This document shows, piece by piece, positions 1 to 8,815 of a stretch of DNA of 64,000 nucleotides. Positions within the stretch are counted from its first letter, which is position 1. Every line of letters starts with the position of its first letter. The position numbers and the translations under genes were made by a program. The stretch is from Salmonirosea aquatica (GTDB lineage Bacteria; Bacteroidota; Bacteroidia; Cytophagales; Spirosomataceae). The stretch is taken from contig NZ_WHLY01000002.1 in NCBI RefSeq assembly GCF_009296315.1, forward strand, positions 4,872,501 to 4,936,500, in the 5' to 3' direction. The notes beneath the pieces were generated by a model. The model did not search any database. It was given only the letters and a program-made list of their open reading frames with translations, and was not told where the DNA came from.

Positions 1-418
1 TACCCCGGAATTGGTCAAGCAGCATGAAGCCGAACTGGGCCCCACTGTGTACCGCCGCTGTAAATACATGACCGAAGAAATCGAGCGTGTACAGCAGGCC
101 TGTGAACTACTGCTGGAAGGAGACCTGGAAGGATTTGGTAAAAAAATGTACGCTACCCACGACGGCCTACAGCATGAGTACGAGGTAAGCTGTCCCGAGT
201 TGGATTTTCTGGTAGCCCAAACCCGCCCCAACCCCGATGTGGCGGGCGCCCGTATGATGGGTGGCGGCTTCGGCGGCTGCACCATCAACCTCGTGCGTCG
301 CTCGGGGGTAGATGCGTTCGAAACGGTCATGAAGGCCGCCTACCACGCCGAATTCGGCATCGACCTTCCCTGTTACCGTGTCAATATAACTAAAGGTACC
401 TCCGAGCTGGTTTCGTAA
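1..418 (+). CDS. galK: Galactokinase, C-terminal part (5' end outside window)
   Basis: This is the last ~138 codons of a galactokinase, which phosphorylates galactose to galactose-1-phosphate in the Leloir pathway. The frame is open from base 2. The GHMP-kinase C-terminal glycine-rich motif GARMMGGGFGGC, which helps bind the phosphates, lies near bases 243-280, and the tail ending in VNITKGTSELVS is typical of GalK. A galactose mutarotase lies 44 bases downstream on the same strand, so the two probably form one galactose operon. Only the N-terminal part is missing, because the window begins inside the gene. The family assignment is very secure. Confidence 0.96.
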   Translation, partial: TPELVKQHEAELGPTVYRRCKYMTEEIERVQQACELLLEGDLEGFGKKMYATHDGLQHEYEVSCPELDFLVAQTRPNPDVAGARMMGGGFGGCTINLVRRSGVDAFETVMKAAYHAEFGIDLPCYRVNITKGTSELVS

Positions 419-462
419 CAATCCTATAATTCATATCTCCCAAACCCCAACTACCCTTGTTT

Positions 463-1641
463 ATGAACACAAAACCCCATGAACCAAAGTCAGCCAGAGG
501 CATGATTTCCTATGTCGCTTTCGCCTTGCTGAGCGTCTTTTTTTTAAACTGTCAATCCAAAACTGAAGATACCCAAACCATGAAGCCCACCATTACCAAA
601 GAAGCCTACGGAACCCTGGCCGACGGTCAGTCGGCCGATCTGTACACGCTCACCAACGCGGACAGCATGGTGGTACAGATTACCAACTACGGTGGCATTA
701 TTACCAAATGGATGGCTCCCGACAAAAACGGGCAGATGGCCGATGTAGTGCTGGGTTTCGATTCGCTATCAGCCTATGTGAAAAACAACCCGTTCTTCGG
801 TGCCCTGGTAGGGCGCTACGGGAATCGCATCGCCAAGGGATCGTTTACACTGGACGGAAAAACCTACCCGCTGGTGACCAACAATGGCCCCAACCACCTG
901 CACGGAGGTACCGTAGGATTTGATAAGAAAATCTGGAAAGCCGAGGAAATACAAGGCGATTCGACCGTGGGGCTCAAACTCACCTACACCAGTGCCGATA
1001 TGGAAGAAGGGTACCCCGGCAAACTCGACGTGACGGTCACGTACACGCTCACCAACAGCGGCGAATTGAAAATCGACTACCTGGCCACAACGGACAAGCC
1101 CACTGTGGTAAACCTCACGAACCATTGCTACTTCAACCTGACGGGCATGAAGCGCGACGTGCTGGCTCACGAGGTGAGTATCAAAGCCGATAGCCTGGTG
1201 GCCGTAGACGCTACCCTGATTCCTATTGGAAAGCTGATTCCAGTGGAAGGTACCCCCTTCGATTTCAGAACGCCCAAGCCTATTGGTGCGCGCATTGACG
1301 AAACGAGTGATGAGCAAATCAAAATGGGCGGAGGCTATGATCACTGCTGGGTGATCAACCGCGCCGACGAAAGTATGCTGAAGGTGGCTACGGTAACCGA
1401 TCCCGAAAGCGGCCGGACGCTGGAGGTATCTACCACCGAACCAGGCGTACAGTTCTACACGGGAAATTTCCTGAACGGAGCCGTGAGCGGCAAAGGCGTA
1501 ACCTACACCAAGCGGATGGGCTTCTGCCTCGAAACCGAACATTACCCCGATTCTCCCAATCAGCCCCAATTCCCATCGGTAGTGCTGCGTCCCGGCGAAA
1601 CCTACAACACGTCGACGATTTTCAGAATGACCGTGAAATGA
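463..1641 (+). CDS. galM: Galactose mutarotase (aldose 1-epimerase), lipoprotein
   Basis: This enzyme interconverts alpha and beta anomers of galactose or glucose and feeds galactokinase. I chose the ATG at 463 over an in-frame TTG two codons earlier; the product is 392 residues. It starts with a basic stretch, a hydrophobic segment and a relaxed lipobox ending in FLNC, so it is predicted to be lipid-anchored. Family landmarks are the NHLHGG motif (about residue 144), the catalytic-His motif NLTNHCYFNLTG (about 217-228) and the catalytic Glu in LETEH (about 356-360). It follows galK directly. A long inverted repeat after the stop codon probably ends the transcript. Confidence 0.95.
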   Translation: MNTKPHEPKSARGMISYVAFALLSVFFLNCQSKTEDTQTMKPTITKEAYGTLADGQSADLYTLTNADSMVVQITNYGGIITKWMAPDKNGQMADVVLGFDSLSAYVKNNPFFGALVGRYGNRIAKGSFTLDGKTYPLVTNNGPNHLHGGTVGFDKKIWKAEEIQGDSTVGLKLTYTSADMEEGYPGKLDVTVTYTLTNSGELKIDYLATTDKPTVVNLTNHCYFNLTGMKRDVLAHEVSIKADSLVAVDATLIPIGKLIPVEGTPFDFRTPKPIGARIDETSDEQIKMGGGYDHCWVINRADESMLKVATVTDPESGRTLEVSTTEPGVQFYTGNFLNGAVSGKGVTYTKRMGFCLETEHYPDSPNQPQFPSVVLRPGETYNTSTIFRMTVK

Positions 1642-1642
1642 G

Positions 1643-1709
1643 TTGACAGTGGACGGTTGACAGAGGATAGTGGTTTTCTTATCCTACACTGTCAACCGTC
1701 CACTGTCAA
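1643..1709. terminator. Long perfect inverted repeat between convergent genes
   Basis: Arms 1643-1663 and 1689-1709 are perfect 21-bp complements around a 25-nt loop. Each arm contains TTGACAG twice and a GTGGAC word. The repeat starts right after the galM stop codon, and its right arm overlaps the last codons of the convergent VF530 gene. A bidirectional terminator is the simplest reading. The internally repetitive TTGACAG/GTGGAC composition also suggests a dispersed intergenic repeat family. Confidence 0.6.
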
Positions 1710-1930
1710 TTGTCCACTAGATAAAGCTCCTCCACTTTCGCTCGCGCCCAGGGCGTTTTACGCAGGAATTTCAGGCTGGATTTGATGCTGGGATCGTGCG
1801 TAAAGCAACGAATCTGAATTATTTCGCCCAATTCTTCCCAACCGTAGGTAGCGACCAGGTAATTGAGTATGTCTTCCAGTTTTACCCCATGGAGAGGATT
1901 GTTGGGTTGTGTTTCTTGGGGAGAATTCAT
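1706..1930 (-). CDS. VF530-like DNA-binding protein (DUF2132)
   Basis: This is a 74-residue protein that matches the VF530/DUF2132 family along its whole length. Conserved features include NNPLHG near the N-terminus, the YGWEELG segment, [20 protein letters not shown] in the middle and a KVEELYL tail. The family is annotated as small DNA-binding proteins on structural grounds, and its physiological role is not established. The gene is convergent with galM. Its stop codon lies inside the right arm of the long inverted repeat that separates the two. No partner gene is evident nearby. Confidence 0.88.
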   Translation of the reverse strand: MNSPQETQPNNPLHGVKLEDILNYLVATYGWEELGEIIQIRCFTHDPSIKSSLKFLRKTPWARAKVEELYLVDN

Positions 1931-2042
1931 GTATCGCTTACGGGTGCTAGAATGGCAAAGTTCTAAAGTTCTGGAACGCGAAATAATGATATTTTTACAA
2001 AAACCAGGAGTTGAGACCCCTAAAAGCAGAATTTGCTATAAC

Positions 2043-4343
2043 TCAAAAACTCCCAGATTTTCTGATCTTCACCAGAACCGACTTATAAATTGGCGTATTA
2101 CTGTGCTCGGCAATAGTATCAATGGGTACCAACACGTTGGCTTCGGGAAAGTAGGTGGCGATGCAACGCTTCGGAATGTCGTAGGCCACCAATACAAAGG
2201 TACGGGCCACGCGCTCCCGGCCGCCGTGATTGTTGTACACATCCACGATGTCGCCCGAGGAGAAGCCCGCTTCGATAATATCCTGAATATTCATGAATAC
2301 CACCCGACGTTCGTTGTGGACACCCCGGTAGCGGTCTTCCAGGCCATAGATGGTCGTATTGAACTGGTCGTGGCTGCGGATGGTCATCATCAGGTATTCG
2401 CCGGGACCGGGCTTCGGCGCGGTCGCTTCAGCGACGTTGAACATCGCCTTTCCGGTAGCAGTCTTGAACTCCCCGTGCCGGGCCGAGTTGGGTAGGTAGT
2501 ACCCTGCGGGTTGACGTACCTTGCGGTTGAAGTCTTCACAACCTTCAATAACCCGGGCGATGTCGTTGCGGATGTTGTCGTAATGGTGGCCATACTGCGC
2601 CCAGTTGACTTTGGAATCTTTGCCCAGGGTAGCCTGAGCTACGCCGCAGATGATCCGGATCTCACTCAGCAGTTGATTTGAAATGGGTTCAAGTACCCCC
2701 CGCGAAGCCTGTATGACGCCCATGGAGTTCTCACAGGTCACAAACTGCTCGGTCCCGTCGTGGATATCCTGATCACTGCGGGCCAGCGTGGGCAAAATCA
2801 GCGCTTCCTCACCGTGGACGAGGTGGCTGCGGTTGAGTTTGGTGGAAATGTGAACCGTGAGCTTGCATTGCCGCAGCCCTTTCGCGGTATAATTCGTGTC
2901 GGGCGTGGCCGAAAGGAAATTGCCGCCCAGCCCAAAGAAAACCTTCGCCTTGCCGTCGTGCATGGCGCGGATGGCATTTACGGTGTCGTAACCCTTCTTC
3001 TCAGGTACCTCAAAGCCAAATACTTCACGGATGTTCTCGCGCCATTCGGGCTTGACCTGTTCCCAGACGCCCATGGTGCGGTCGCCCTGCACATTGCTAT
3101 GGCCGCGCACCGGGCAGGTACCCCCTCCGGGTATGCCGACGCTGCCTTTGAGCAACAGCACATTCACCAGCTCTTTCAGCGTCTCCACCGAGTTGGCATG
3201 TTGGGTCAGGCCCATGGCCCAACAAATGATGATACGTTTTTTGTTTTTTATTAATTCGACTACCTCCCGGATTTTGGCCAAAGGTACCCCGCTGAGTTCG
3301 GCCAGTGCGTTCACATCCTGCTGTTTCAAATGCGCCGCGTAGGCTTCGTAGCCCGAAGTTTTGTTTTTAATAAAATCCTGGTCCAGCACGGTGCCGGGGG
3401 CTTTTTCCTCTTCGTCGAGAAGCAAGCGAGCTACCACTTGAAGAAACGCCATGTCGCCATTCATGCGGATCTGGACGAATAATTCGGCTAGCTTATTATC
3501 AAGACTCAGTATTCCTTTTACCGTTTGGGGATCATTGAAACCCACCAGCCCGGTTTCGTGCAGGGGGTTGACGGCGATGATTTTGGCACCATTCCGCTTG
3601 CCTTTTTGCAGAGCGGTCATCATGCGGGGATGGTTGGTGCCCGGGTTCTGGCCCATAATCATGATGATGTCGGTGTCGTAAAAATCTTCCAGCATCACCG
3701 TACCCTTGCCAATGCCCAGCGACTCACTCAGCGCCACCCCGCTCGACTCGTGACACATGTTGGAGCAGTCGGGCAGATTGTTAGTACCGTACTCCCGCAC
3801 GAAAAGCTGGTACGCAAAGGCCGCCTCGTTGCTCGCCCGGCCGGAGGTGTAAAAAATCGCTTCATCGGGCGATTCCAGCGCGTGGAGGTGATCGGCTACT
3901 TTTTGAAAAGCGTCCGCCCAGCTGATCGGCTGGTAATGGGTACCTCCCTTGGGAAGGTACATGGGTTCGGCCAGTCGGCCTTTTTTACCTATTTCCAGAT
4001 CGGATAATAACGACAGATCGTACACCGAATTTTGGGCAAAGAAATCGGCCCACAGTGCTTTGTCAGTAGCTTCTTCCCCAAGGGCTTTAGCCCCGTTCTC
4101 ACAATATTCGGCCACCGGAGAGCGCTTGAAATCAGGGTCGGGCCAGGCACAACTCGGACAGTCGAAACCGTCCTTTTGGTTCATTTTGAGTAAAGCCTTG
4201 TTGCCGCGCACCACGCCCGCTTCTTCCACTACCATTTTGAGAGCCACGGCCACGGCGGTCATGCCCGCAGCTACGGTGCGGGGTTCGTCGAGTTTTATAT
4301 TATTGGTAAGCTTGGCGGGGTTTTCGGCGGCAGGTAATGACAT
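2043..4343 (-). CDS. FdhF/YdeP-family molybdopterin oxidoreductase
   Basis: This 766-residue protein belongs to the large molybdopterin-bis-MGD oxidoreductase family, in the YdeP-type subgroup. The N-terminus carries DCPSCAWPDP (residues 61-70) but not the four-cysteine [4Fe-4S] motif of classical formate dehydrogenases. Cys197 in DCSNMCHESSG sits where FdhH has its Mo-ligating selenocysteine, by my alignment from memory. Further molybdopterin segments are GQNPGTNHPR and the C-terminal MoCo-binding region (YGLEDRYRGVHNERR). The upstream neighbour is fdhD, which supplies sulfur to this cofactor class. The substrate is unknown. E. coli YdeP is linked to acid resistance, but that role cannot be transferred from sequence alone. 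Confidence 0.9.
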   Translation of the reverse strand: MSLPAAENPAKLTNNIKLDEPRTVAAGMTAVAVALKMVVEEAGVVRGNKALLKMNQKDGFDCPSCAWPDPDFKRSPVAEYCENGAKALGEEATDKALWADFFAQNSVYDLSLLSDLEIGKKGRLAEPMYLPKGGTHYQPISWADAFQKVADHLHALESPDEAIFYTSGRASNEAAFAYQLFVREYGTNNLPDCSNMCHESSGVALSESLGIGKGTVMLEDFYDTDIIMIMGQNPGTNHPRMMTALQKGKRNGAKIIAVNPLHETGLVGFNDPQTVKGILSLDNKLAELFVQIRMNGDMAFLQVVARLLLDEEEKAPGTVLDQDFIKNKTSGYEAYAAHLKQQDVNALAELSGVPLAKIREVVELIKNKKRIIICWAMGLTQHANSVETLKELVNVLLLKGSVGIPGGGTCPVRGHSNVQGDRTMGVWEQVKPEWRENIREVFGFEVPEKKGYDTVNAIRAMHDGKAKVFFGLGGNFLSATPDTNYTAKGLRQCKLTVHISTKLNRSHLVHGEEALILPTLARSDQDIHDGTEQFVTCENSMGVIQASRGVLEPISNQLLSEIRIICGVAQATLGKDSKVNWAQYGHHYDNIRNDIARVIEGCEDFNRKVRQPAGYYLPNSARHGEFKTATGKAMFNVAEATAPKPGPGEYLMMTIRSHDQFNTTIYGLEDRYRGVHNERRVVFMNIQDIIEAGFSSGDIVDVYNNHGGRERVARTFVLVAYDIPKRCIATYFPEANVLVPIDTIAEHSNTPIYKSVLVKIRKSGSF

Positions 4344-4478
4344 GGTTCGTATTTTGGGTTTATAAAGGTCAACGGTTAATGGGCAAGGGTGTCATGTGCG
4401 AAAGAATCAAGAAAAGCCATAGCTAGCAATGCCGGGCGGCTTTAGCCTCCCGAAGAGCTAGTAGGAGAAACTTTCCCC

Positions 4479-5294
4479 TTACCCTTTTACCCGCTCCTCG
4501 CCTGTATACACATTAAAGCGCTCGTTTCGCAGAAAACCAACCAGCGTGATGTTCATTTCCCGGGCCAGTTCCACGGCCAGCGTCGAAGGCGCCCCTACGG
4601 CGGCAACAAACGAAAGACCCGCCAGGGTAGCTTTCTGGATCAGTTCAAAACTGGCTCGTCCGCTCAGCAGCAGAATCTGGGTTTGCAAAGGGTACCTTTC
4701 CGTTTGCAGGGCATGACCGATCAGTTTGTCCAGAGCGTTATGCCTACCTACATCTTCCCGTAAATACAGAAATTCACCAGTTTGCGAAAATAACGCAGCC
4801 GCATGCAAACCGCCCGTGCTTTCAAAATCAGCCTGCCGTTCTCGTAATAACGATGGCAACGGGTAAAGTGTTGAGGCTTCGACCGACCAATTTTGGGGAG
4901 CGTGGGGTAGGGTACCCTGTACCCGCACGGCTTCAATGGACGATTTGGCGCAGATGCCGCAACTCGAGGTGGTATAGATGTGCCGCTCAAATTGCTTTGG
5001 ATCGAAGGGTACCTCCTCGTGGAGAATCACGGTGATGCGGTTTTCTTCGTCCTGCACCGTGCCAATTACCTGTTCATAACTGGAAATGATGCCTTCGGTC
5101 AACAGAAAACCCAGTGCCAGCTCTTCGTCGTGGCCGGGCGTCCGCATGGTCACGGACAGGTTTTTGGGTTCCAGATTCAAGCCAAAGCGAACCCCGATTT
5201 CCAACGGCTCCTCCACCGACAGCGCATCTTCCTGAGACGAAGATTCACCCGTGCTGTACTTTGTAATAGTTATCGATCGGGTAGAAGATGCCAT
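4479..5294 (-). CDS. fdhD: Formate dehydrogenase accessory sulfurtransferase FdhD
   Basis: FdhD receives sulfur from a cysteine desulfurase and transfers it to the molybdenum cofactor of FdhF-type enzymes. The 271-residue protein has the signature SSCGICAKSS with Cys112 and Cys115, a GHDEELALGFLLTEGI segment, the EDVGRHNALDK motif and an LLLSGRASFELIQKA helix. It precedes the molybdopterin oxidoreductase gene on the same strand, with a 135-nt gap. That pairing strongly suggests it matures that enzyme. The start codon at 5294 is an ATG preceded by an intergenic repeat shared with other places in the window. Confidence 0.95.
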   Translation of the reverse strand: MASSTRSITITKYSTGESSSQEDALSVEEPLEIGVRFGLNLEPKNLSVTMRTPGHDEELALGFLLTEGIISSYEQVIGTVQDEENRITVILHEEVPFDPKQFERHIYTTSSCGICAKSSIEAVRVQGTLPHAPQNWSVEASTLYPLPSLLRERQADFESTGGLHAAALFSQTGEFLYLREDVGRHNALDKLIGHALQTERYPLQTQILLLSGRASFELIQKATLAGLSFVAAVGAPSTLAVELAREMNITLVGFLRNERFNVYTGEERVKG

Positions 5295-5313
5295 AAAAGC
5301 CGAGACTTAAAAA

Positions 5314-5344
5314 TCTCATATCTCATAATTCATATCTCAAATCT
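5314..5344. repeat. Dispersed intergenic repeat, copy A
   Basis: The AT-rich string here contains TCTCATAATTCATATCTC followed by AAATCT. The same words recur at 53849-53881 (copy B, before the gluconate kinase) and in shorter form at 426-440 (before galM). It lies between the helicase stop codon and the fdhD start, overlapping the end of the helicase gene by two bases. It looks like a low-complexity intergenic repeat family. Function is unknown. Confidence 0.5.
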
Positions 5345-6680
5345 ACTTTCCTTTCTTCTTCGCTCCCCGCCGGATCGGACGCCCGTACTTGGCCATCTTC
5401 TCGGCGGCGATGTCCCGCCGCACGTTCACTTTCTTGTTCTTCTCCAGTTTTTCGTGAAAAGCCGGTCCTGCTTCTTCGCGTTTGGGCGCTTTGATCAGCA
5501 CATTTTTCATCTGGATTTGTGGTTCTTCGTCGGGAGTCAGTACTTCCGAGATTTCCAGATCCTCGGGTAGGGGTACCTTGGGGATTTCGTAGTTCATCAG
5601 CTCCTCGATTTTCTCCTGAAATTCCTTTTCCCGCTCCGAAATAAAACTGATGGCGATACCCTCCTGGTCGGCGCGGCCCGTGCGGCCGATGCGGTGGATG
5701 TAGTTTTCGGGTTCTTCGGGCAGGTCGAAATTGATAACGTGCGACACGCCCGTCAGGTCCAGTCCTCGCGCCACGATGTCGGTGGCGATCAGCACCAGGT
5801 CTTCGCCCTCCTGAAATTTACGCACGGTTTCGAAACGGTTGTTCTGCGCCTTGTTGGAATGGATCACCCCTACCTGGTCGGGAAAACGGTTTTCCATTTC
5901 GTCGAATAGCTGGTCGGCCAGTTTCTTGGTACTGACGAAAACCAGCACTTTGGTCATGTCAAGATCCTGAGTGACCAGCTTTTTCAGCAGGTTGATTTTG
6001 GTATAAAAATTAGGTACCTCGTAGGCTTTCTGCGTAATGCTGGCCAGGGGGGTACCTACGGGCGCGGCCTCGATGCGCAGCGGATTATTGAAATGTACGG
6101 CCATCAGCGACTCTACTTCCTCGGTCATCGTGGCCGAAAAGAGCAGGTTTTGCCGCTTGGGCGGCAGAAGGTCGAGTACTGTATTCAACTGGGCACGGAA
6201 GCCGAGGTTCAGCATTTCGTCCACTTCGTCGATCACCAGTTTTTTGATGCCTTTCGGTTTCAGCGTTTTGTTCATCACCAGATCGATCAGGCGTCCGGGC
6301 GTAGCGACCACCACGTCCGCCCCCCCCGCCAGTTCGGCCATCTGCACTTTGATGTTACCGCCGCCGTATACGCCCACCACCGTCAGATTGGTGTAGGTAC
6401 TTAGTTGCTGAATGGTTTCCACCACCTGCACCACCAGCTCACGCGTGGGCACCAGAATCAACTGCTGGGGTAGTTTTTCCTTGGAAAATTGCCACTGCCG
6501 TAGCATGGGCAGGAGGTAGGCCAGGGTTTTGCCGGTACCCGTCTGGGCAATGCCGCACACGTCACGTCCCGACATCACGGCCGAAAATACTTTTTGCTGA
6601 ATGGGGGTCGGCTCTATAAAACCCAGATCGCCAAGGGCGTTGAGCAGGGGCCGGGTGAGGTTGAGATCGTCGAATGTCAT
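5343..6680 (-). CDS. DEAD-box RNA helicase with DEVD motif II
   Basis: This is a 445-residue ATP-dependent RNA helicase of the RhlE/DbpA type, expected to remodel RNA or ribosome precursors in the cytoplasm. I start it at the ATG giving MTFDDLNLTR, the usual family N-terminus; upstream in-frame codons look untranslated. Landmarks are the Q motif TPIQQ (25-29), Walker A AQTGTGKT (45-52), PTREL (78-82), TPGR (127-130), motif II DEVD (151-154), SAT (182-184), ARGLDL and HRIGRTGR. Motif II is DEVD instead of DEAD. The tail is rich in Lys/Arg, as in RNA-binding C-termini. A TACCTTTG box lies very close upstream of the ATG, perhaps a promoter element. Confidence 0.93.
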   Translation of the reverse strand: MTFDDLNLTRPLLNALGDLGFIEPTPIQQKVFSAVMSGRDVCGIAQTGTGKTLAYLLPMLRQWQFSKEKLPQQLILVPTRELVVQVVETIQQLSTYTNLTVVGVYGGGNIKVQMAELAGGADVVVATPGRLIDLVMNKTLKPKGIKKLVIDEVDEMLNLGFRAQLNTVLDLLPPKRQNLLFSATMTEEVESLMAVHFNNPLRIEAAPVGTPLASITQKAYEVPNFYTKINLLKKLVTQDLDMTKVLVFVSTKKLADQLFDEMENRFPDQVGVIHSNKAQNNRFETVRKFQEGEDLVLIATDIVARGLDLTGVSHVINFDLPEEPENYIHRIGRTGRADQEGIAISFISEREKEFQEKIEELMNYEIPKVPLPEDLEISEVLTPDEEPQIQMKNVLIKAPKREEAGPAFHEKLEKNKKVNVRRDIAAEKMAKYGRPIRRGAKKKGK

Positions 6681-6773
6681 ATACAAAGGTACAAAATGTG
6701 GTACCGCCATCTTGCCCGTCCTGGCACAAAGTTTTCTACCTACCCCATTTAACAACTAAACCTACACCAACTC

Positions 6774-7631
6774 ATGGACTTTAACATCAATACCAAGGGA
6801 CAAACCCAGAATCAACAGCCGGGCCGCGAGACAAAAATGGATCCCGAACCCGTCGTGATCCGCGATAGCTACCGGGGCAGCGGCAAGCTGGACGGAAAAG
6901 TAGCCCTCATCACGGGCGGCGATAGCGGCATTGGTCGCGCCGTGGCCGTGCACTTCGCCCGCGAAGGAGCCGATGTGGCCATCGTGTACCTCGAAGAAAC
7001 GCAGGATGCCAAAGATACACAGGCGATGGTAGAAGCGGAGGGCAAAAAGTGTCTTTTGCTCAAAGGCGATATCCGCCAGGAAAGTTTCTGCAAGCAGGCC
7101 GTCGAGAAAACAGTAAAGGAACTGGGCGGGCTCAACATTCTGGTGAATAACGCCGCCGAACAACACCCGAAAGACGATATTCGCGACATCTCGACCGAGC
7201 AACTGGAGGGTACCTTCGCGACTAATGTATTTCCGATGTTCCACTTTGTGCAGGCTGCGCTGGCGCACTTGCAGGAAGGCGATGCCATCATCAATACTAC
7301 CTCCGTCACGGCGTACCGGGGCAGCGAAGGACTGCTAGACTACTCTTCGACCAAAGGTGCCATCGTGACCTTTACGCGCTCACTGTCGGGCAATCTGGCC
7401 GAAAAAGGCATCCGCGTCAACGCCGTAGCGCCGGGGCCGATCTGGACGCCGCTCATTCCGTCCACGTTTGACGCTGACCATGTGAAGAAATTTGGCAAAG
7501 ACGTACCCCTGAAACGTCCCGGACAACCCTGCGAGGTAGCACCCGCCTACGTGTTTCTGGCGAGCGAGGATGCTTCCTACTTTACCGGACAGGTGCTGCA
7601 TCCCAACGGCGGTTCGGTTTTGAATACCTAA
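6774..7631 (+). CDS. SDR-family oxidoreductase (YghA/GSP39-like)
   Basis: This 285-residue short-chain dehydrogenase/reductase has a ~40-residue N-terminal extension typical of the YghA/general-stress-protein-39 group. Visible motifs are the NAD(P)-binding TGGDSGIG (47-54), NNAAEQ, catalytic Ser177 in NTTSVTAY, and Tyr190-x3-Lys194 in DYSSTKGA. The C-terminus GQVLHPNGGSVLNT is standard for the group. The substrate is not known; homologues are annotated as aldehyde or general oxidoreductases. The gene is divergent from the helicase, separated by 93 nt, and convergent with the M23 peptidase. Confidence 0.9.
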   Translation: MDFNINTKGQTQNQQPGRETKMDPEPVVIRDSYRGSGKLDGKVALITGGDSGIGRAVAVHFAREGADVAIVYLEETQDAKDTQAMVEAEGKKCLLLKGDIRQESFCKQAVEKTVKELGGLNILVNNAAEQHPKDDIRDISTEQLEGTFATNVFPMFHFVQAALAHLQEGDAIINTTSVTAYRGSEGLLDYSSTKGAIVTFTRSLSGNLAEKGIRVNAVAPGPIWTPLIPSTFDADHVKKFGKDVPLKRPGQPCEVAPAYVFLASEDASYFTGQVLHPNGGSVLNT

Positions 7632-7662
7632 GAGAGGGAAATATTCTTTCGGGCGCCTCACG

Positions 7663-8811
7663 CTAGTTTGCTCCGAACCGGACCACCGAATTTGGCGCGG
7701 GGCGTTCCCTATTTCGAAGAGTTGGTTGGGTAGGAGGTACCGGAGTCCAGGGTGCTTTTCCGAATTTTCCGAAATCATCGTACGAGCCTAGCACCTCAAA
7801 CTCCTCAAAGACATAAGGTACCCCCTCGGCGCCCAGCGGGGAGTCAAAATCGGCAACGTGAAAATGCAAATGAGGCCCGGTGGTCTGCCCGGTGAAGCCC
7901 AGCGAAGCGATGACTTCTCCCTTCTTCACTTTTTGTCCCGGTTTTACTTTAATACTGTTCGGTTTCAGGTGTTCATAAAAGGCAAACCGATTGGTGCCGA
8001 TACTCAGGGAGATATAATTGCCGGTAGCCTGATCAGCACTATATTCCGGATGCTCCGATAATGCCGGGCTTTCCGGAAAATCATCCCGGATGGCCGTGAC
8101 TTCGCCGTCAGCCACGGCCAGTACCTCGGTAGCGTACCCTAGCCAATTTTTTACAAAGTCTTCGTTCCCGTGGGCATATTTCCCCCCGGCATCCATTTTG
8201 ATAAAGTCGATGGCGAAGCGCCCCGGAATGCGGGCCCGCCCGTGCACGGTATAAGGTACCCTACGGTGTCCCCGCGCCCAGGCCGGATCATAGACGGCGG
8301 TCCAGGGTCCCCCGGCCAGCGGATTTCCTAAAATCAGCGGGGTACCTGAAAGGCATTTCAAAGCGGCGGTCTGAATAGTTAATTCGCCCCAATGCTCTTT
8401 TCCTACTGCATGAAAAGTAATGAGGTGCGTCAGTTGGGGCACGGTTTGTTTGGGCAGAGCAAATTCCAGGTACAGAATCGACGTAGCGCCCGGAAGAAGC
8501 CGGGTCGTGGTATCTTGACTGGGCGAACCAATACGGGATAAAGCTTTTTGCAGCATGGGGCCTTGCAGGGCCAAATAAGGGGCGGAGGTACCCCTGTCTA
8601 CTACATTCAGCGCATGGAGTTGGAAGGTATCCGGGGAGAAATTGGTCAGGTAAATTTCGTAGTAGACGGTGGGTTTTCCGTCAATATCGACTGGCTGTAC
8701 CGAATCGGGAAGTTGTACATGCAGGGTTGTCCGATAAGGCTGCCCCCAAGCCGTCGCCATCGTGAGGGCAAATGCCAGGGCATGGAACCAACGTTTCCCG
8801 GATGCCTGCAT
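7663..8811 (-). CDS. Secreted M23-family (LytM-like) peptidase
   Basis: This 382-residue protein has a cleavable signal peptide (hydrophobic run to about residue 23, ending AWGQ). A ~170-residue N-terminal domain of unknown role is followed by a LytM/peptidase-M23 domain in the second half. The second zinc motif, GPHLHFHVAD, is intact around residues 311-320. The usual HxxxD first motif reads RFAID (about 196-201), so the first histidine ligand is replaced by Arg. The GEVTAI and GQKVKKGEVIASLG strands are typical of the fold. It may be a catalytically altered or inactive cell-wall-binding homologue. It follows the DUF1330-like gene by only 4 nt, suggesting co-transcription. Confidence 0.85.
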   Translation of the reverse strand: MQASGKRWFHALAFALTMATAWGQPYRTTLHVQLPDSVQPVDIDGKPTVYYEIYLTNFSPDTFQLHALNVVDRGTSAPYLALQGPMLQKALSRIGSPSQDTTTRLLPGATSILYLEFALPKQTVPQLTHLITFHAVGKEHWGELTIQTAALKCLSGTPLILGNPLAGGPWTAVYDPAWARGHRRVPYTVHGRARIPGRFAIDFIKMDAGGKYAHGNEDFVKNWLGYATEVLAVADGEVTAIRDDFPESPALSEHPEYSADQATGNYISLSIGTNRFAFYEHLKPNSIKVKPGQKVKKGEVIASLGFTGQTTGPHLHFHVADFDSPLGAEGVPYVFEEFEVLGSYDDFGKFGKAPWTPVPPTQPTLRNRERPAPNSVVRFGAN

Positions 8812-8815
8812 CGGC

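Noticed and set aside
769-1569. Long open frame opposite galM
   Set aside because: It lies antisense to a gene with clear catalytic motifs and shows no recognisable protein features. Long antisense frames are expected in GC-rich coding DNA.
6684-6691. TACCTTTG as the helicase promoter
   Set aside because: The box lies only a few bases from the chosen ATG and no -33 element fits, so it would place the transcript start inside the start codon.
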